64,000 bases of DNA from Dromaius novaehollandiae (GCF_036370855.1 NC_088103.1:12339404-12403403), one strand, 5' to 3'; counted from the first letter of the stretch, positions 49,331 to 62,710 are shown. Notes: generated from the letters alone by a model not told the origin. Numbers and translations are program-made.

Positions 49331-52090
49331 CTTCCATACTCTGTCTCACCTCAGAGATAAGAAATAGCAGCCTTAGGTATTTGGGAAAGTGTCACCACCT
49401 TAGCTGTCATCAGGGGCAGTGCAACTGGGAAAAAAAGTGCCGGCCCCAGAATACACACCGCACACGAGTGTCTGCATTTACGCAGTGCACAGTGCGACCC
49501 ATGCAGCCACCTCCTGCCAGCGCATCATCCCTCCTGACTGCCCCACGGCACACAATAAATAGCCATGCTTTATTCTGCCTCCACAAGGCAAATAAACACG
49601 TGCAAAATGCGTTTTTCATCTTACATGAGAAAGTACCAGCTGACAGATAACTCCTAAGCCAAAAATATAAAGAGTGCAGAGGACAACAGTCTGTTCATTA
49701 ATTCTTTGCTAAACCTTTTTAAACAACCAGAATCAAAACAGAAATAGATAAAATCCCCTGTATTTACATTTGCTCAGATCTGTTTGGGGTGTTTGTTTAC
49801 ATGCAGAGCAGAGTTCTGCGGTTTACATACAGCAATTCACCTGTTTCTTCAATTCAAATGGCCATAATGATTTTGACCGTGCTAAATATAAGTAATACAT
49901 TGCTCAAGTGACTTACCCAGTTGGAACACCATAAAAAAAACAGATTCAATACACATTTTCAGAACAGTGCCAACACTGCAAAGTAACCACCAGCAACCCA
50001 CCCCAGGGAAAGGCAATTCAGGGCATCCCAGAGGGAGCCGTGAAGTGTCATTACAGTTTTTGGAAACATTACACCTAAAAGCAGTTGTCAACTCCTTCAA
50101 AACATGGAATGCCGGGTTTAGAAAAAGGTTTCTTGCCGAGTTTAAATTTTTTGCCGCATGCCAAGCTACTGCAGAGAAAGGAAGTTTAGTGCATTTCCTC
50201 TGTATAAGTTAGCCCCTGCTGCCACCTGCAGTTCCCATAAAATGCGGTCTCTGATTGAGCATTGCCATTTCCAGGCAGAAGCCAGGTGCTACCCCGGGTA
50301 CCGAACCGGGCTGGTACCTCCGACCAGGCAACAGGCAGCACCACCCTTTTCGCAGTCCGTTTTTCAGCCGTTTCACACCATTTGTGCTCACTGCACGAGG
50401 GCGGGCGGCATCCTGCCCAAACCCATGAGTAGGACACCCGAAACAGGGGTGAAGCTATTTAATATCTAAATGTATATAGGGCTCTTCTAACCTACAGTTT
50501 GCATTTTGATTACTGACGTACAGGGAAAGCAGCGCATTACCAGACTCCTCCCCGGTCACTGCAGGACTGTGCCCAGGAAAGCGGCCGACAGGGCGATCCC
50601 AGGCCCCAGCAGCCCAGCACAGGGGCTCTGCAACGTCTTCCAGTGTGTCCCCAGGCAGGCAGCTTTTTCCTCATGAAAACAAAATACATCTGTACTTATA
50701 TTTATTCCCACTAGAAAAAAATGTAATAAAAATCAATGTAACAGTGAGGGAAAGACAATCGCATCAAAGAAAAAAAATTACTCGCACTACTACTATTCCA
50801 TATACAGCTTTCAGATGGTTTCATAAGTGCATGATCAGACATCTCATTATTTTAGGAGTAATTAGCAAACAATGCTTTTTGTCTACATAGGCAGCCCAAT
50901 TCCCTTTGAGAAACCAAGAGCAAAACCATCTTCTGAGTTCACGGAGCGAGGCAGGGCCCCAGCGTGAAACACTCACTCCCCAGAACATTCATAGGATATT
51001 GCAATGATTTATTTTTGCTAAATGTGCCCAGCTCAAACGTCCGGGACAAACTGGGCAATCATCAAAACTGAACCAAGAAACAACCTCAAGGTTTTGTTCT
51101 TCAACTGTACATTCAAGAGGCAGCTTACTGCTATTTGGGATGCAGAGAACACATTTCTCAAATTTGCTCTTGCATAAACACTCATTTTTATTGCAATTTA
51201 CTTTCTGTACTCTTAAGTCATTTTCTTTTATCTTTTACTTAGCCCTTTTCTCAGTAATTAAGCAGCTTCACTGCAGTGTTATATTGATTTCCATGCATTT
51301 TATTTCAATTTTTTCCACTGCTTTAGGAGATTTTGTGCAAGTATCATCTTGTACATGCACCACAATTAAGTCGGTCGCAGAAAGCTGGATTCTAACAGCA
51401 AACATCACATCCAAAAGGAGATTATACCAAGGACCAGCATCTGCATCTCATAACCAAAAAAAACCCCTCAAAACGAGGAGGCAGCTTCTCCTGGTGGGAA
51501 GAAAGAAAAAGGGGATCGTGTACTGCAGATGAGCAAGATGAAAAACATGAATCAAGCTGTCGCACATGAAGGCATCTGCGAGTTATTATCGCTGTACATC
51601 ACACAGCAGGTGAAGCCAAGAGCCAGGAATAGCTGGGAAGTCAGAGCGAGGCAAGAGCAGGGATTTCATTTTGAAAGCCATAAAACAAAGCTCAAAGATC
51701 AAGCCTGTGCCAATAGGAGAGTGTTCAAAAGCTACATTTCAAGACCTTTCATTTTTATTTACAAGCCCATAACACGGTCCTTTCATTGTTTTATTCTGGA
51801 TAATGCAATTACTGTATAGCTGAAAGCACAGGCCAAAAGAGTCAGTCTGATTTATCACAATAACCCCACATAACTGCAACGGGTCCTTAACACCATGGCT
51901 GAGCATCCTCCGCCAGCACGGTGACAGCCAGGAGAAGTCCTCCCAAAAACTCGTGCAGAAAAATGTGGCAGTCTTGGGGAAGGCGGTTGTTTATGGAGTG
52001 AGTTTGGTTTTTTTTAAACACAAAAATCCTCCAGATGAATACCAGTTAAACCCAATACCACATATATACACACAAACACGTATTTGTATG
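49331..52090. other. Non-coding spacer
   Basis: No gene is seen. A GC-rich patch lies at 50.22-50.65 kb. The stretch 51.70-51.82 kb is AT-rich and non-repetitive and could be conserved. Open frames up to 130 codons show no recognisable product. Confidence 0.45.
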
Positions 52091-52097
52091 CGCTTTT

Positions 52098-52105
52098 TAT
52101 ATATT

Positions 52106-52143
<38 letters not shown>
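52098..52143. repeat. (TA)n-(CA)n compound microsatellite
   Basis: A TA tract ending near 52127 passes directly into a CA tract of eight units, followed by further TA-rich sequence. Likely polymorphic in length. Confidence 0.95.
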
Positions 52144-52149
52144 TATATT

Positions 52150-54661
52150 ATATATAAAATATGCATCAAAATGAATAGAAAACCCTAATATTGCTAACAT
52201 CATCTGCAGCTCATATCCCAGCTAAATGAGAACAGCCAAACCAATCCTACCTCAGCATAAGGATTTAAAGGGTCATGGCTCACACGTAAGATGTTTTGGG
52301 CTGAGGGCCCACCAGAGATAGGTCCTGCCACTCATATTATTCCCAAAGTAGTAGAAATCACCATGCTCTTTCTCAAAGCCAGCCGAATTTCCTGGGGCTG
52401 TCCCAAAGCCAGAGACCACCCTTCTTCACCCTAACTAGCCCTGAAGTACTGGGCTTGGTTTGATATAGTCAGAAGTGGACTATGGCACCTGGACCTATTT
52501 TGAAAGTCAAAAGGATTTTTTTCTATGTTCTTTTTTCATTTTCAAGATCAAAGTTTTGAGTGCTGGATTTTTTTATTTTTTTTAATTAAAGTCAGAGATT
52601 CATTTTATTCTCCTTTGCAGTTCTGTTAAAAGTCTATGCATTTTAATGTTCTCAAGCAAAGCCTCCGAATTATAGATCCATATTTATTAGTCCTAAGAAA
52701 AAAGAAAAAAAGAAAAAACCCACCTTTCTATGTTTTTGCCATCCTCCACCAAACTCATTCAAGTTACCTTAAGTTTTTCTGTGACCCATGCAAGATGAAC
52801 GGACTATCACCACTCAGTATTAGTCTCCTACAGCATGAATACATTAGCTAATGGTCTGTACGCAAGCTGAAATTGTCAATTAAGTACACAGAAAGCATCA
52901 TCTAGAGTGACAGGGCAGCATCCGATGTTAATTCCATCAAAACAAATGCAAACAAGCTCATCATAGTTTGCTTCCAGCCCTGCCATCATCTGAAAGCCAG
53001 AAGAGCCAGGTGGATTTTCGCCTAGCCCCTCAGAGCTGAAGAGCTAACATTGTTTCGGGCACAAGTGGATTGATTAACTATCAAGAGCACTTAAACAAAG
53101 TCCAGACATTTAGTCAATATTATTGTGCTCTTTCAGCCTTATTGCCAGAGGGAAGTATAAAACTGCCTAAAAGGCACAATATAAAATTTTATTTTTATCC
53201 TCCTTCATTTCATTGTCTTTTTATGAACAAATTACAAAGACAGAAAGATTACACTTTCTGACACCATTTCCAAACCTCCTTGGCTCATCACAGCTGCAAG
53301 CATCATGCCACTCGGAGCACAGAGCTGATTTATCAAACTGGGCGCCCCTTGAGCAGGGGTTTTCCCCCAGGGAACTTGCGTGGGGAAATCTGAGCAGGCA
53401 GCCATCCCCACAGCAGCTGCCTTTTCTGCTCGGCTTTTTTGCCAGCTACAAAACAAAGGTGCCAGGGGAGCTCCACCGTCCTCTGGCCAGGCTGGAGCCT
53501 ACCTGCACTGCCAGAGCATCTTTGCCGTTGCACATTGGAAAGTGGGATGACGTCTGCAGCCAGCTTTCAACTCAGCACGGGAGCATTAAGGCGAGCTCTC
53601 ATCACGCGGTGCTCTGTGGGTTTGGTAAAATCCAAGACAGACATAAATCTGTTCAGTTTTACTATTTCCAATATATCCTACTAGCACTAGAAGTCTGCAC
53701 CAAGGTAAAATTAAGTTAAAGGAGGAACTTTCCTCTCTTTTTGGGATATACTTGGGTATATGAGGAGAGAGAACAAGAGAGAACACTTGTGTCAGCAAAC
53801 AACGATAAACAGATCTTTATATAGAAGAGTGCTATTTGAAGTTATTTAGAACATTTACTGACCCTCATTTGACTTCATTATTTCCCCCTTCCTGATGACT
53901 GGGCAGAAGTGGCATAATTTCTTACCTGAGTCGCCTGCTATTATTGGAGATTCTCAATTGTACAGTTGTGTTATCACATGCAAAAGAGGCAAGACTGAAC
54001 ATGAACATATTCCAGTGAACTCATACAGGCACTGCTGGCACAGGCAAAATACATGCTCCTGTAAGCAAACATTGTACTCCCATGAATACTCAAACAAGCA
54101 AGAATTAACTCAAAGTTTACAAGATCTGTGCCCTACAAGTCTTGTACACTGATGAGCAAATTCATCGTGACAGAATTGGTGATAGGGGTGGAAACATTAA
54201 TAGTGCAAATACACAGGAAATAGGAAAGATATCCTTTCTCCAATAATCTAACCAGCTGGCTACTCCAAATCTGAAAGCAGCCTTAAAGTAGCTTTCTCAT
54301 TACTGTTCATCTAAATTCAGCATTTGTTGGAATACAGAAATAGTGTCCTTGAGTACAGAAAATAGACCATTTGTTAAATAAGTAATGTTATAGGAATTTC
54401 TGCAAAATTAAAACCATATGTTGTTGCAACAGATCCCAAGCAAAGGAAGCGCTGCAGCTTGTGAAACAGGGAGGGCTCTTTGGGACGTGATGCCCTTCAC
54501 GCTTGCCTCTGCCTTGGTGGGTCCTCACGCTCCTAGCGCTGCTGGTCCTGTCCCAGGCACAGGAAGGGCAGGGGGTTCAGCTGCCCTCCCACCAGGCCGG
54601 CTGCAGGCACTCTGGGCTGCTGCAAGAGACGGTTGTTTGCGTTATTTCCTAGATTAAATCA
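52150..54661. other. Non-coding spacer
   Basis: No gene is seen. The 168-codon plus-strand frame at 53213-53719 lies over a GC-rich patch (53.33-53.62 kb) with opposing frames, and matches nothing recognised. Confidence 0.45.

Positions 54662-54699
<38 letters not shown>
54662..54699. repeat. (TC)7-(CA)12 compound microsatellite
   Basis: Seven TC units at 54662-54675 pass directly into twelve CA units ending at about 54699. Confidence 0.95.
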
Positions 54700-54700
<1 letters not shown>

Positions 54701-56540
54701 AACACCATTTTTCCCTGGTGCCTTTTTATTGATTGTTCAACTTAAATCTTGAATTTTAATACAAATTGAATTAACCAGAAATCATAGTACATCTTTTAAT
54801 AAGTTCAGTGCAGTGCACAGCTTTCCTAACAAAAGTCCCACTCATAGTAAAATGACATGTGCATCCATCAGGATGGAAATTAAAATGGAATGGACCACCA
54901 CAGAGATTTTGTATATTAAAAAACTATCAGGTGCTAATCAAAAGGATAATAGCTAGCAGGATAAACAAACCCACGAACGCCAAAGATTTAGCTCACACTG
55001 TGCTATATCCTGAGTAGGGCTGAAGAAAACATACCGTTTATACTCTACTGGCATAACAACATACCGTAGCAACAGCAAACAAGTGTAACGGTTTAAGGAA
55101 CAGATGGGTGACGGACTCAGTAGACGAATTAAGCTTGTCCTCATCCCTTTCACCAAGTACCACGAGTGCAGCTTGGCCTCCTTTTGAGCTGGAAGATGTC
55201 ACACTCGCGCCCGTTGTTGGCACCCTGCATTTGGCAGGGGCTGGGGTGAGGTGCAGAGCCTCAGCTCAGGTTTCAGCACTGTTAGCTATAGCCAGCAACC
55301 CAGTGAGAGAGGTTTGACTGCAAAGGGAAGGATTTTTGGAGTCCTTTTTGTCCCAGCAACAACAACTGGGTAAGTTTCTTCTCCTCCGCACTAAGGCAGC
55401 TCTATTCTAGTTCAGAAATTGTATTTTTTCAGCAGAAAATCCACCATCTTCATTACAATTCAGAATTAAAAGGAATGGTGCCAACGGTCTGCGCAGATTT
55501 TATTTTCTTTAGTGGTTGACTGTGGCCTCCAGCAAACCTAAACCAGTTTCAAGACAGGCCATTGAAACCTTCTCCATTATCACACCAGCAGGCAAAAAGA
55601 CAGTATTTTCCAAATGGCTCACTTTCCTGCATACCTACTCCAGTGCACGCGGCCAGCTCCTTCCTTCACAAGCCTCCTACAAGTGTTGATGTTTTTTGTC
55701 AGTTTTCTGCCACTACACTCATCCCAGTACAAAGTATTAGACCCAAACTTTAAGTTAGATGTGCTGGAGTATTCATGTTTGGCTTAAGAAATCTATTTTA
55801 TCCCCCCCTCTGTCTTCAGATCCCTCAGTACAACCAGATTCCTCCAAAACTGCTCAACAGAAAAAAAGACTACTGAGTAACCTCCAGAAAAACAGAACAA
55901 ATTTACAGCTTTCATTTTCCAAAAAAAGCAATCCATAACATGCTGAGGGAATGGCTAGCAACTCTCCTCTGAAATGTCACTGGTATCTATACACCTCCTT
56001 CTACTCATACTGTCCTCAAAGGAGAGGCAGAAATGCTAACACTCAAATTTGCCCAGCTCCACGCAGAGAAATCATGACAAGTTGCAGCAAACAGGCTGGC
56101 CTTTACCACGTTCACTGAGAATCTGGTAGTTTGCCTCAAGAAAGTAAAGTGACCTAAATTTAAGCAATTCCAGATACCTGTACTGTCCACCAGTTCGTGG
56201 ATGGTAGGACATAGTATAGGTGGAGCAAATACAGATAAAAGTCTATTCAACTCATGATTCAAGACCTGTTGTATGTTATGTATCCCAGTTATTTAACTGA
56301 GGAATTCTGGCTTATTTCAGAGCATTGGCTTCAAGTACAGCGCTTCTACATTTGTTGATAAGCTCTAGATATCAGTAGCAAATTCTGAGCAGTATGGGGG
56401 GTTTTTTTCCTCCTTTTCTTATTTCTTTGAATTGATCAGTTAACTCGGTATCTCACTACAACTTTTCCAGAGTACATTTCTGGCCTAAAAACACAGCTAA
56501 GTATTTGACTGAATATCTATGTGTTCAGGTGCAATCTTAA
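54700..56540. other. Non-coding AT-rich spacer
   Basis: No gene, repeat family or RNA is recognised. A G/T run lies near 56.40 kb. Confidence 0.5.
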
Positions 56541-56860
56541 TGTAGTCTTATCGGAAGCATTTTTTTTAATTGAATACATCTCGTCTGATGCATAGCATAA
56601 ACCCACTCTCCATGTATTTTTATATCGTTAGTTACGTGTTTGTAAACCCAACAGTTTAATCGTGTTTGATTAGCCACATTGTAATTGGAACATTTGATAG
56701 TTAAATGTTGTCTTGCTGAACTGATGAACACCTGGAACAGCTAATTAGTTCCATCACCAATAAATTAACTTCAACTAAAATCTGTCATTAATAATTATTT
56801 TCCTTCCTTCCTGGTGGACCACTAGGATTAAGATAATAAATAGCCAATTCAAATCTGCAG
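56540..56860. promoter_or_regulatory. Candidate conserved non-coding element (enhancer-like)
   Basis: A non-repetitive AT-rich block holds many homeodomain-like cores: TTTAATTGAATAC, GTGTTTGATTAGCC, ACATTGTAATTGG, CAGCTAATTAGTTCC, CATTAATAATTATT. It also has a CAGGTG-type E-box (antisense, AACACCTGG). Among AT-rich stretches here it looks most like a conserved developmental enhancer. No alignment available. Confidence 0.38.
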
Positions 56861-57912
56861 CAATTTAAGATCACAACCACAAGCACCCTCCTGTCACCAA
56901 TTTTACTCCTCAGCAACACATTCTTTAACAAAGATGACTATTTTGGCATAAGTCTTTTTTTCCCCCCCCTTTCTTTCAAATTACACTTCCTAAACTGATT
57001 TTTACCTGTTTCTTTGGTACAAATTACCAGATGAGGGCAAATTTTAAAAGGTACTTCCACATGAGGAGCAGGGAGAAACAATCACCTTTGTAGGTAGGTG
57101 TTTGACTATTCTGTGGAAAGAGAGATTGCCAGTTACAAGACTTTTTGGAGATGGCCCTGTGCACACAAATGCCCTGAACACCTTCGAAGCTGCTCAGCAC
57201 TGGGGATGCGCACACATCACTCCAGGAGGGACATTTCCAATCCTGCATACAAAGGACTCAGACAGCTGAGACAAATTCCACAAACTGTAGCTGAAGTTAA
57301 AAAAACAACAAATCAAGAAATTGCAGTATGCAAGTGCAATCACCAGGAAAGAGTAAGAATTAGGTAGAACGGAACAAAATATCAATGATAAAAGCTGCTT
57401 GATGGGGACAGCCCACCCAGAGGGGTGCAGCCCACACGATGCGGAGCAGGGCCATTGCTGGGGTGCTGGAGCTTGTGTCCAGCTCTAGACCCAACTGTCC
57501 CAGCCACTCCACCCCCAAAGGGGAGTAAGCCAGGAAAAAATCTCAGAGCATTAAAAATACTCAAATCCCATCAAAGCAGCTCAGGAATTCACCACAGGGG
57601 AACCCCACCCTCTATTTAAAGGGAAAAGTCAGGTGCTGGTTCCCCCTCGAAGACAGCTAGGGATGAGTCCCTGCAAGTCAACATGGTACGGGGGCTGCAG
57701 CTGCTGCTTTATCGGCAGGGCTTAAGGCAAATAAAGCCAGTCACATGCTTACAGGGTTTCCTTATGCAAGCAGCTTGAACTGTTTGCTTACCATATAAAG
57801 ACACAGGGATAGACAGACAGACATAAAAAAAATTTGAGGCCCTGGAAAAGCTTCCATTTCTAGAAATAATTGGAACATTTTGAAAAGAGACAAACCAGAC
57901 AATACCATACAA

Positions 57913-57956
57913 CACATTAAACTTCCAGGTGTGTCACATTAAACTTCCAGGTGTGT
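57913..57956 (+). repeat. Perfect 22-bp tandem duplication
   Basis: A 22-bp unit beginning CACATTAAACTTCCAG occurs twice in succession (57913-57934 and 57935-57956) without mismatch, indicating a recent slippage or duplication event. Confidence 0.95.
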
Positions 57957-58365
57957 TGTTAGGTTGAGCACTTCTGTTGTTACTACTCCTGATCAAGGAT
58001 ATCTGCAGCAGAGCCAAGAGGCAGCAGACCTAAAATGATAAAAGGAAACAAATCTAATGCAATGTTAGTTTGCTGAACTGACTGCCCTATGACAGCGTTG
58101 AAATCAAAAGATCAGGAAACTTTAAAAAAGCCTTAGCTTATCAGAAAGCTTGAGTAGCAGTTTGAAACAGAAGTGATACCTCTGGAGCAGAAGCAGAAAG
58201 CCTGGCCAAGGATGCTGCATGTCGGGTGCTGCCACCGCTCTCCTGTGCTGGGCACTCGGGGCCCTGCACCTGCTGCTCTCAAGAAAAGCAAGTTGTGCTC
58301 CAGCCCAGGGCACATCCCGCTCATCCGTAGGAACATATCCACCTCCCATCCTGCCCTGCCAATCC

Positions 58366-58398
58366 TGTAGAAGATATCACTAGCTGCTATCTTCTACA
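58366..58398. repeat. 11-bp-arm hairpin
   Basis: TGTAGAAGATA (58366-58376) and TATCTTCTACA (58388-58398) are exact reverse complements separated by 11 bases. No U-run follows, and in a eukaryotic setting it is not a terminator. Confidence 0.8.
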
Positions 58399-60996
58399 CA
58401 CGTCCTGCTTTATTGCTGACAGTGCCCATCAAGACCCTGCACTGAGGATGGCTTACAGATCCCTCCTCCTTTTAATCACTTCCCAAAAGCACACTGGCAG
58501 GGGAGAAGAGAAGAGAAAGCTCAGGAGCTGCTAAGTGGGCCAGCAGACATATTAACAATTCAGGATAGCCCTAAGGAATAAAATGAATACTGATAATGAT
58601 CAGGAGAGATTAGATACTAGATTTACCAGCCTGCCATGCACAACCATCTATTTTCACTCTATCCTGCAATACCCCCCCGCCAGGGCCTTAGAAGAAAGTT
58701 AATCCTCCAACGGTCACCAACTGTCACTGAATATTGACACCAAGCATTTATAAACCTGACCAACCATGAGACTGGGGATGGTGAAAAAAATAGCAGTTTC
58801 TTTGAACCTGGATACACATCTGGAGTAACTCCATTTTGTGCACAGACTCCAGTGTCCTTAAACATGCACGCAGTGTACTGCATGGTCTTTCTTCTCTTTC
58901 TTGTATTAATATGAGGAGTTGGAAAATTCAATCACGCCCTTGATCACTGCAGATGGGATACTGGTAAGAAAAAAAGGTGAGAGAGAACATAAGAACAACA
59001 ATGGGAGCAAGGCTGTGACACACAAGAGATGAGGTGTTGCAGATGCAGAATTTCTCAGGGAATGAGTTAAAAGATGTAAAGCTTGTGCCTATTCCTGAAG
59101 TCTTCCATGAAAAGGATATTTAAAAAGTCAACTGCACATTTGCAATATTTTTATCTGGCAGCCAAAAACCCAGTACAGAAAATTTCAACCCAAATGATCA
59201 AAGTTGTCAAAAAAAGTTAGTAGTCAGCAAGCTTAATTGGACTTACCTGTTGTTAATGCAAGTTGGCTGCTACTATATGAAAAGATGTCACTTTGAAACA
59301 GTGCTTCTCACCCCCTTTTCATAGAAGAAAAGCTGAGAAAAGCCATCAGCCTGTAAGCTTGGCACCTCTTTGGGGTGCTGTAGGAATCCATGCCATCAAG
59401 CCAGTTCAGGCAGAGCTGTACTATACCTTCATAAGCTATCAAAACTGTTGTGACATGTTCGTTTCCCAACTCACTCATCCTCATACTGGCTTGTTTCCTA
59501 AGCCAGGAGACTTCCCAGAGGAATGGGAGTATATCTGGTGTAATAAGAATTGTAAACATTTTATATCAAGTTAAAGTGGGCCTGATCTAATTCTAGATCA
59601 AGACACAAACGTGCAGGACTTGGAAAAAGAAGTTGATTCCCAATCCTCATTTTCTACTGTTCAGCCACATTCCTTTTCCCCCCTCGCAAGCATCTCCAGC
59701 TCTCATGCTCCGTCCTCCCCAGGTGGGCATGCACAGAAGTACGCCCACTAAACACCAAAACCCACACACTGCTTTGCAGATTTGGAAGTCCTGGCAGAAG
59801 GAAATTCTGCTACCACAAGAAAGATCGTTCAAAATTTACAGATAGTTTGCCTGGAACTGTACATCTGTTGATTATTTTCACAAATTTAACTTTAATGGAA
59901 GGATTGTATCCATCAAAAATCATCTCCAGGAAATTTGGCATCTCCTGTCCCAAGTGATGCAAAGAAATATGACCTTTACAATGAACCGCCGATAATTCAC
60001 TGCATGGAAAAGATTAGGTCTCTTGCACGCTGTGATATACAATGCAGTTATTTGCCTCAAGCAAGCTAAAAATTGAATGACAGAACCAGCTGGTTACAGA
60101 TGGTAGTGTGAAAAGTTCACCTCCTTCTTTCTCTGCTGCTTAGCTGCAAGAGAATTAGTCAACAAAGCAAAGGATTATTTGTACTTCACCGCACTCAGAT
60201 TAAAAAGGATAAATTCTAAAAATGAATCTAGAGCCTTCACTTCAAGCAGTAACATACACTGCTCTGACACAGGAAGAACCGCTTTGATGAAACACAAAAT
60301 GGGATAATGAAAAAGATCACCGAGATGAGCTTAACATGAATCCTGTACAAAGTTTACTCTCCTGCAAAAGGAATTCAAACACTGCCTTTATACTTGACCC
60401 AATTTAAAATTCTGGTGGGAAAAGAATTGCTGGCTGATGACAAATAAAGCAGAGGATATTTGCCAGTCGGGGATACGTAGACTCAGCAGAACCCCCCCAT
60501 TGGCACTGTGTGTTGACTCCATCCTTAGAAGAGCTACAGAATTACAAGAAGGCAGAAGTACAAAAGAATCTGTGCAACCAGAGGAGCCACAGGGGCATCC
60601 CTGGTACCGAGATCTACAGAGCAGACGCTCTTCCTCTGAGAAGGGGTAAAGTGGAGCTTAACCAAACCTGACCAAGAATTAAAGGATAAAGACTGCCTAA
60701 GGACAGGGAAATGGCATTAAAATATAAGTAGCATAAATGAATGTTCTAGCTCTGCCTCTGCTCAGCCATCTCAGCCCGTAAGACAGAAAACAATGGCACC
60801 TGTCAGGGAAAAATACAGTAAAATTAAAGGTGAAACATGGAAAGAAGTGGAAAAAAATTAAAATCCTTTCAGGTCTCCTTTCTGGACAGCCTATATCATA
60901 GATGAGTTTAAGGAGAGTGCGTAGGCCAACACTTTTGTTTGTTTTGAAAAGAAAAGAAGAGAAAAGTTTGAGATCCACAACTAAGACATGATAAAT

Positions 60997-61013
60997 GGGG
61001 GGGGAAGGGGGGG
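60997..61013 (+). repeat. G8-AA-G7 run
   Basis: Eight G residues and seven G residues are separated by AA. Four GGG tracts with very short loops can be drawn, so a quadruplex is possible on the plus strand. Confidence 0.75.
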
Positions 61014-62667
61014 AATGACGACAACTAAGTTTTCGCAAATTCTGAAATAGCAAGACTTCAAATTAGTGTAAAATCAGGTAGCAAGAAACAAGGCAATTCC
61101 ACAACTAAGTGCTAAAGCATTGAAGATATTGTTCTAACATAGAAACAGATGAACCATGCAGATGCAATATTATACTAAAATTTCTATACACAAAGAACAG
61201 GGGAAGAGTTAAAAGTCATACTTAAGAGAGGGACTCTGACCTAACGTGCATAATTAAACCACTTAAATTAAATCAGCTCCCTTTATTCTTTCTACAAAGA
61301 AATGGAAAGCGATACAAGGAGTCCCACACTGAGTAAAGAATTTATTAGGGCATTCCTTCCAAAACTGCTTTTGCTTCATTAAAAATAATGGGAGAAAAGT
61401 AGCTCTAAATGGAGAATATCCAATTCTATAAGGCCTAAAGTTTGAAAGTATCTATTCCAAAATTCGATCAAAAATGCTGCTTTTCCTAATTTGCCTCAAA
61501 ATATAATAATAAATGACACGGTTGATTTCTTAACTTTATGACCCTGTAAGATATAAAGCACTAATCACATTAGTCCAACTGAAAATATTTCTAATAAAGC
61601 TGCAGATATCATCTCTGCTTCTAAACTTCTAACTGGAGAAACAATTTTTCCCCCTCAAAAAGCGTATTTTTATCCAGCAATAGCAAAATGCAGGAAAGAA
61701 AAAGTAAATTAAAAAATGTAAACAAGGTGTTAGATTGAGTTGAAAAGCTAAGGAGCAAGAATGACAGTTTCCCTCCGTATTCTCTTTTGCAAGTTGGAGA
61801 CAAAATACCAGGACCATCTGCCAAACACGGTCTAGAGTCATAAAAAAGACCTGCAGGTACCATGTATCGTGACAGAGCTGTTAAAAACATCATTAACTTC
61901 TTCTCAGGATTCACAGCTCTTTGGCCAATCAGTCCATCAAACCTCCAAAAAACCATCAGTCCAGGCAAAGAGTTCATTAATTCCACATCAAATAAAACAG
62001 AAATAAGCATGTTCAAAATACAAATGTTATTTGTTTCCCATTTTTCACATGATGTGGAATAAAACAAAGAGGAAAAAAATGCACTGATGTAGGCCGATGC
62101 ATTTAACATCTGGCAAGAGGGGGAAATAGACTTCCACAATATAACAGTACCTTCAGGAACCTCCTGTTCAGAGTTTTGTCTCTGCTTTATGAATACAACT
62201 TTATAACATGCTATTTCACATTAAATTTCACTTCTTATAATAAAAAACTGAAGTCAACAGTAACAAAAACTGGTCTTTACTATTTCCAGCTGATGCGATT
62301 ATCCTTTGAAGAGGTATAATTAGTCACTATGGTTATAAATGTTAATGGAATGGAAGGTATTAATATTATTCAGAAAAAACTTTTATCAGCTCTGTTCTAC
62401 TGCTCACAAAAATGAAGTATGATAAAAAATGATGAATAAACAATAATCACAAGATAAAAGTTTACAGCTTATTCTGTATGTTGGTTGTCAAACTTCAGCC
62501 CCAGAGGTTAAGTAAATGCATACACAGCCCACCACTATGCAACATCATCCAAATGCTGTTCTGATTGTCAATTAATTTTGATCTCTTGGAGACTATTTGT
62601 AAAGCACACACAGACGGATACACCCATACACAATACAAATTTCAATAACCATCTAGGCACAGCAATC

Positions 62668-62710
62668 TGTGTATACATATATACATGTATGTGTGCATGT
62701 ATGTATATGC
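62668..62710. repeat. 43-bp alternating pyrimidine-purine tract
   Basis: Every position from 62668 to 62710 alternates pyrimidine and purine, mixing TG, TA and CA steps in an irregular order. It behaves as a degenerate TG/TA microsatellite with Z-DNA or cruciform potential. Confidence 0.88.

Larger units (their letters stand above)
56861..62660. other. Non-coding AT-rich spacer
   Basis: GC-richer patches lie at 57.40-57.52 and 58.19-58.36 kb. Structured elements are a tandem duplication (57913-57956), a hairpin (58366-58398) and G runs (60997-61013). Two open frames are unusually long or protein-like for AT-rich DNA (plus 60437-60649; minus 61621-62139), but neither has a recognisable product. 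Confidence 0.45.

Noticed and set aside
51953-52174. Frame encoding a Tyr-Ile then Thr-His repeat
   Set aside because: Translation of the TA/CA microsatellite, not a protein.
53213-53719. 168-codon plus-strand open frame
   Set aside because: Spans a GC-rich patch with overlapping frames on the other strand; no domain recognised.
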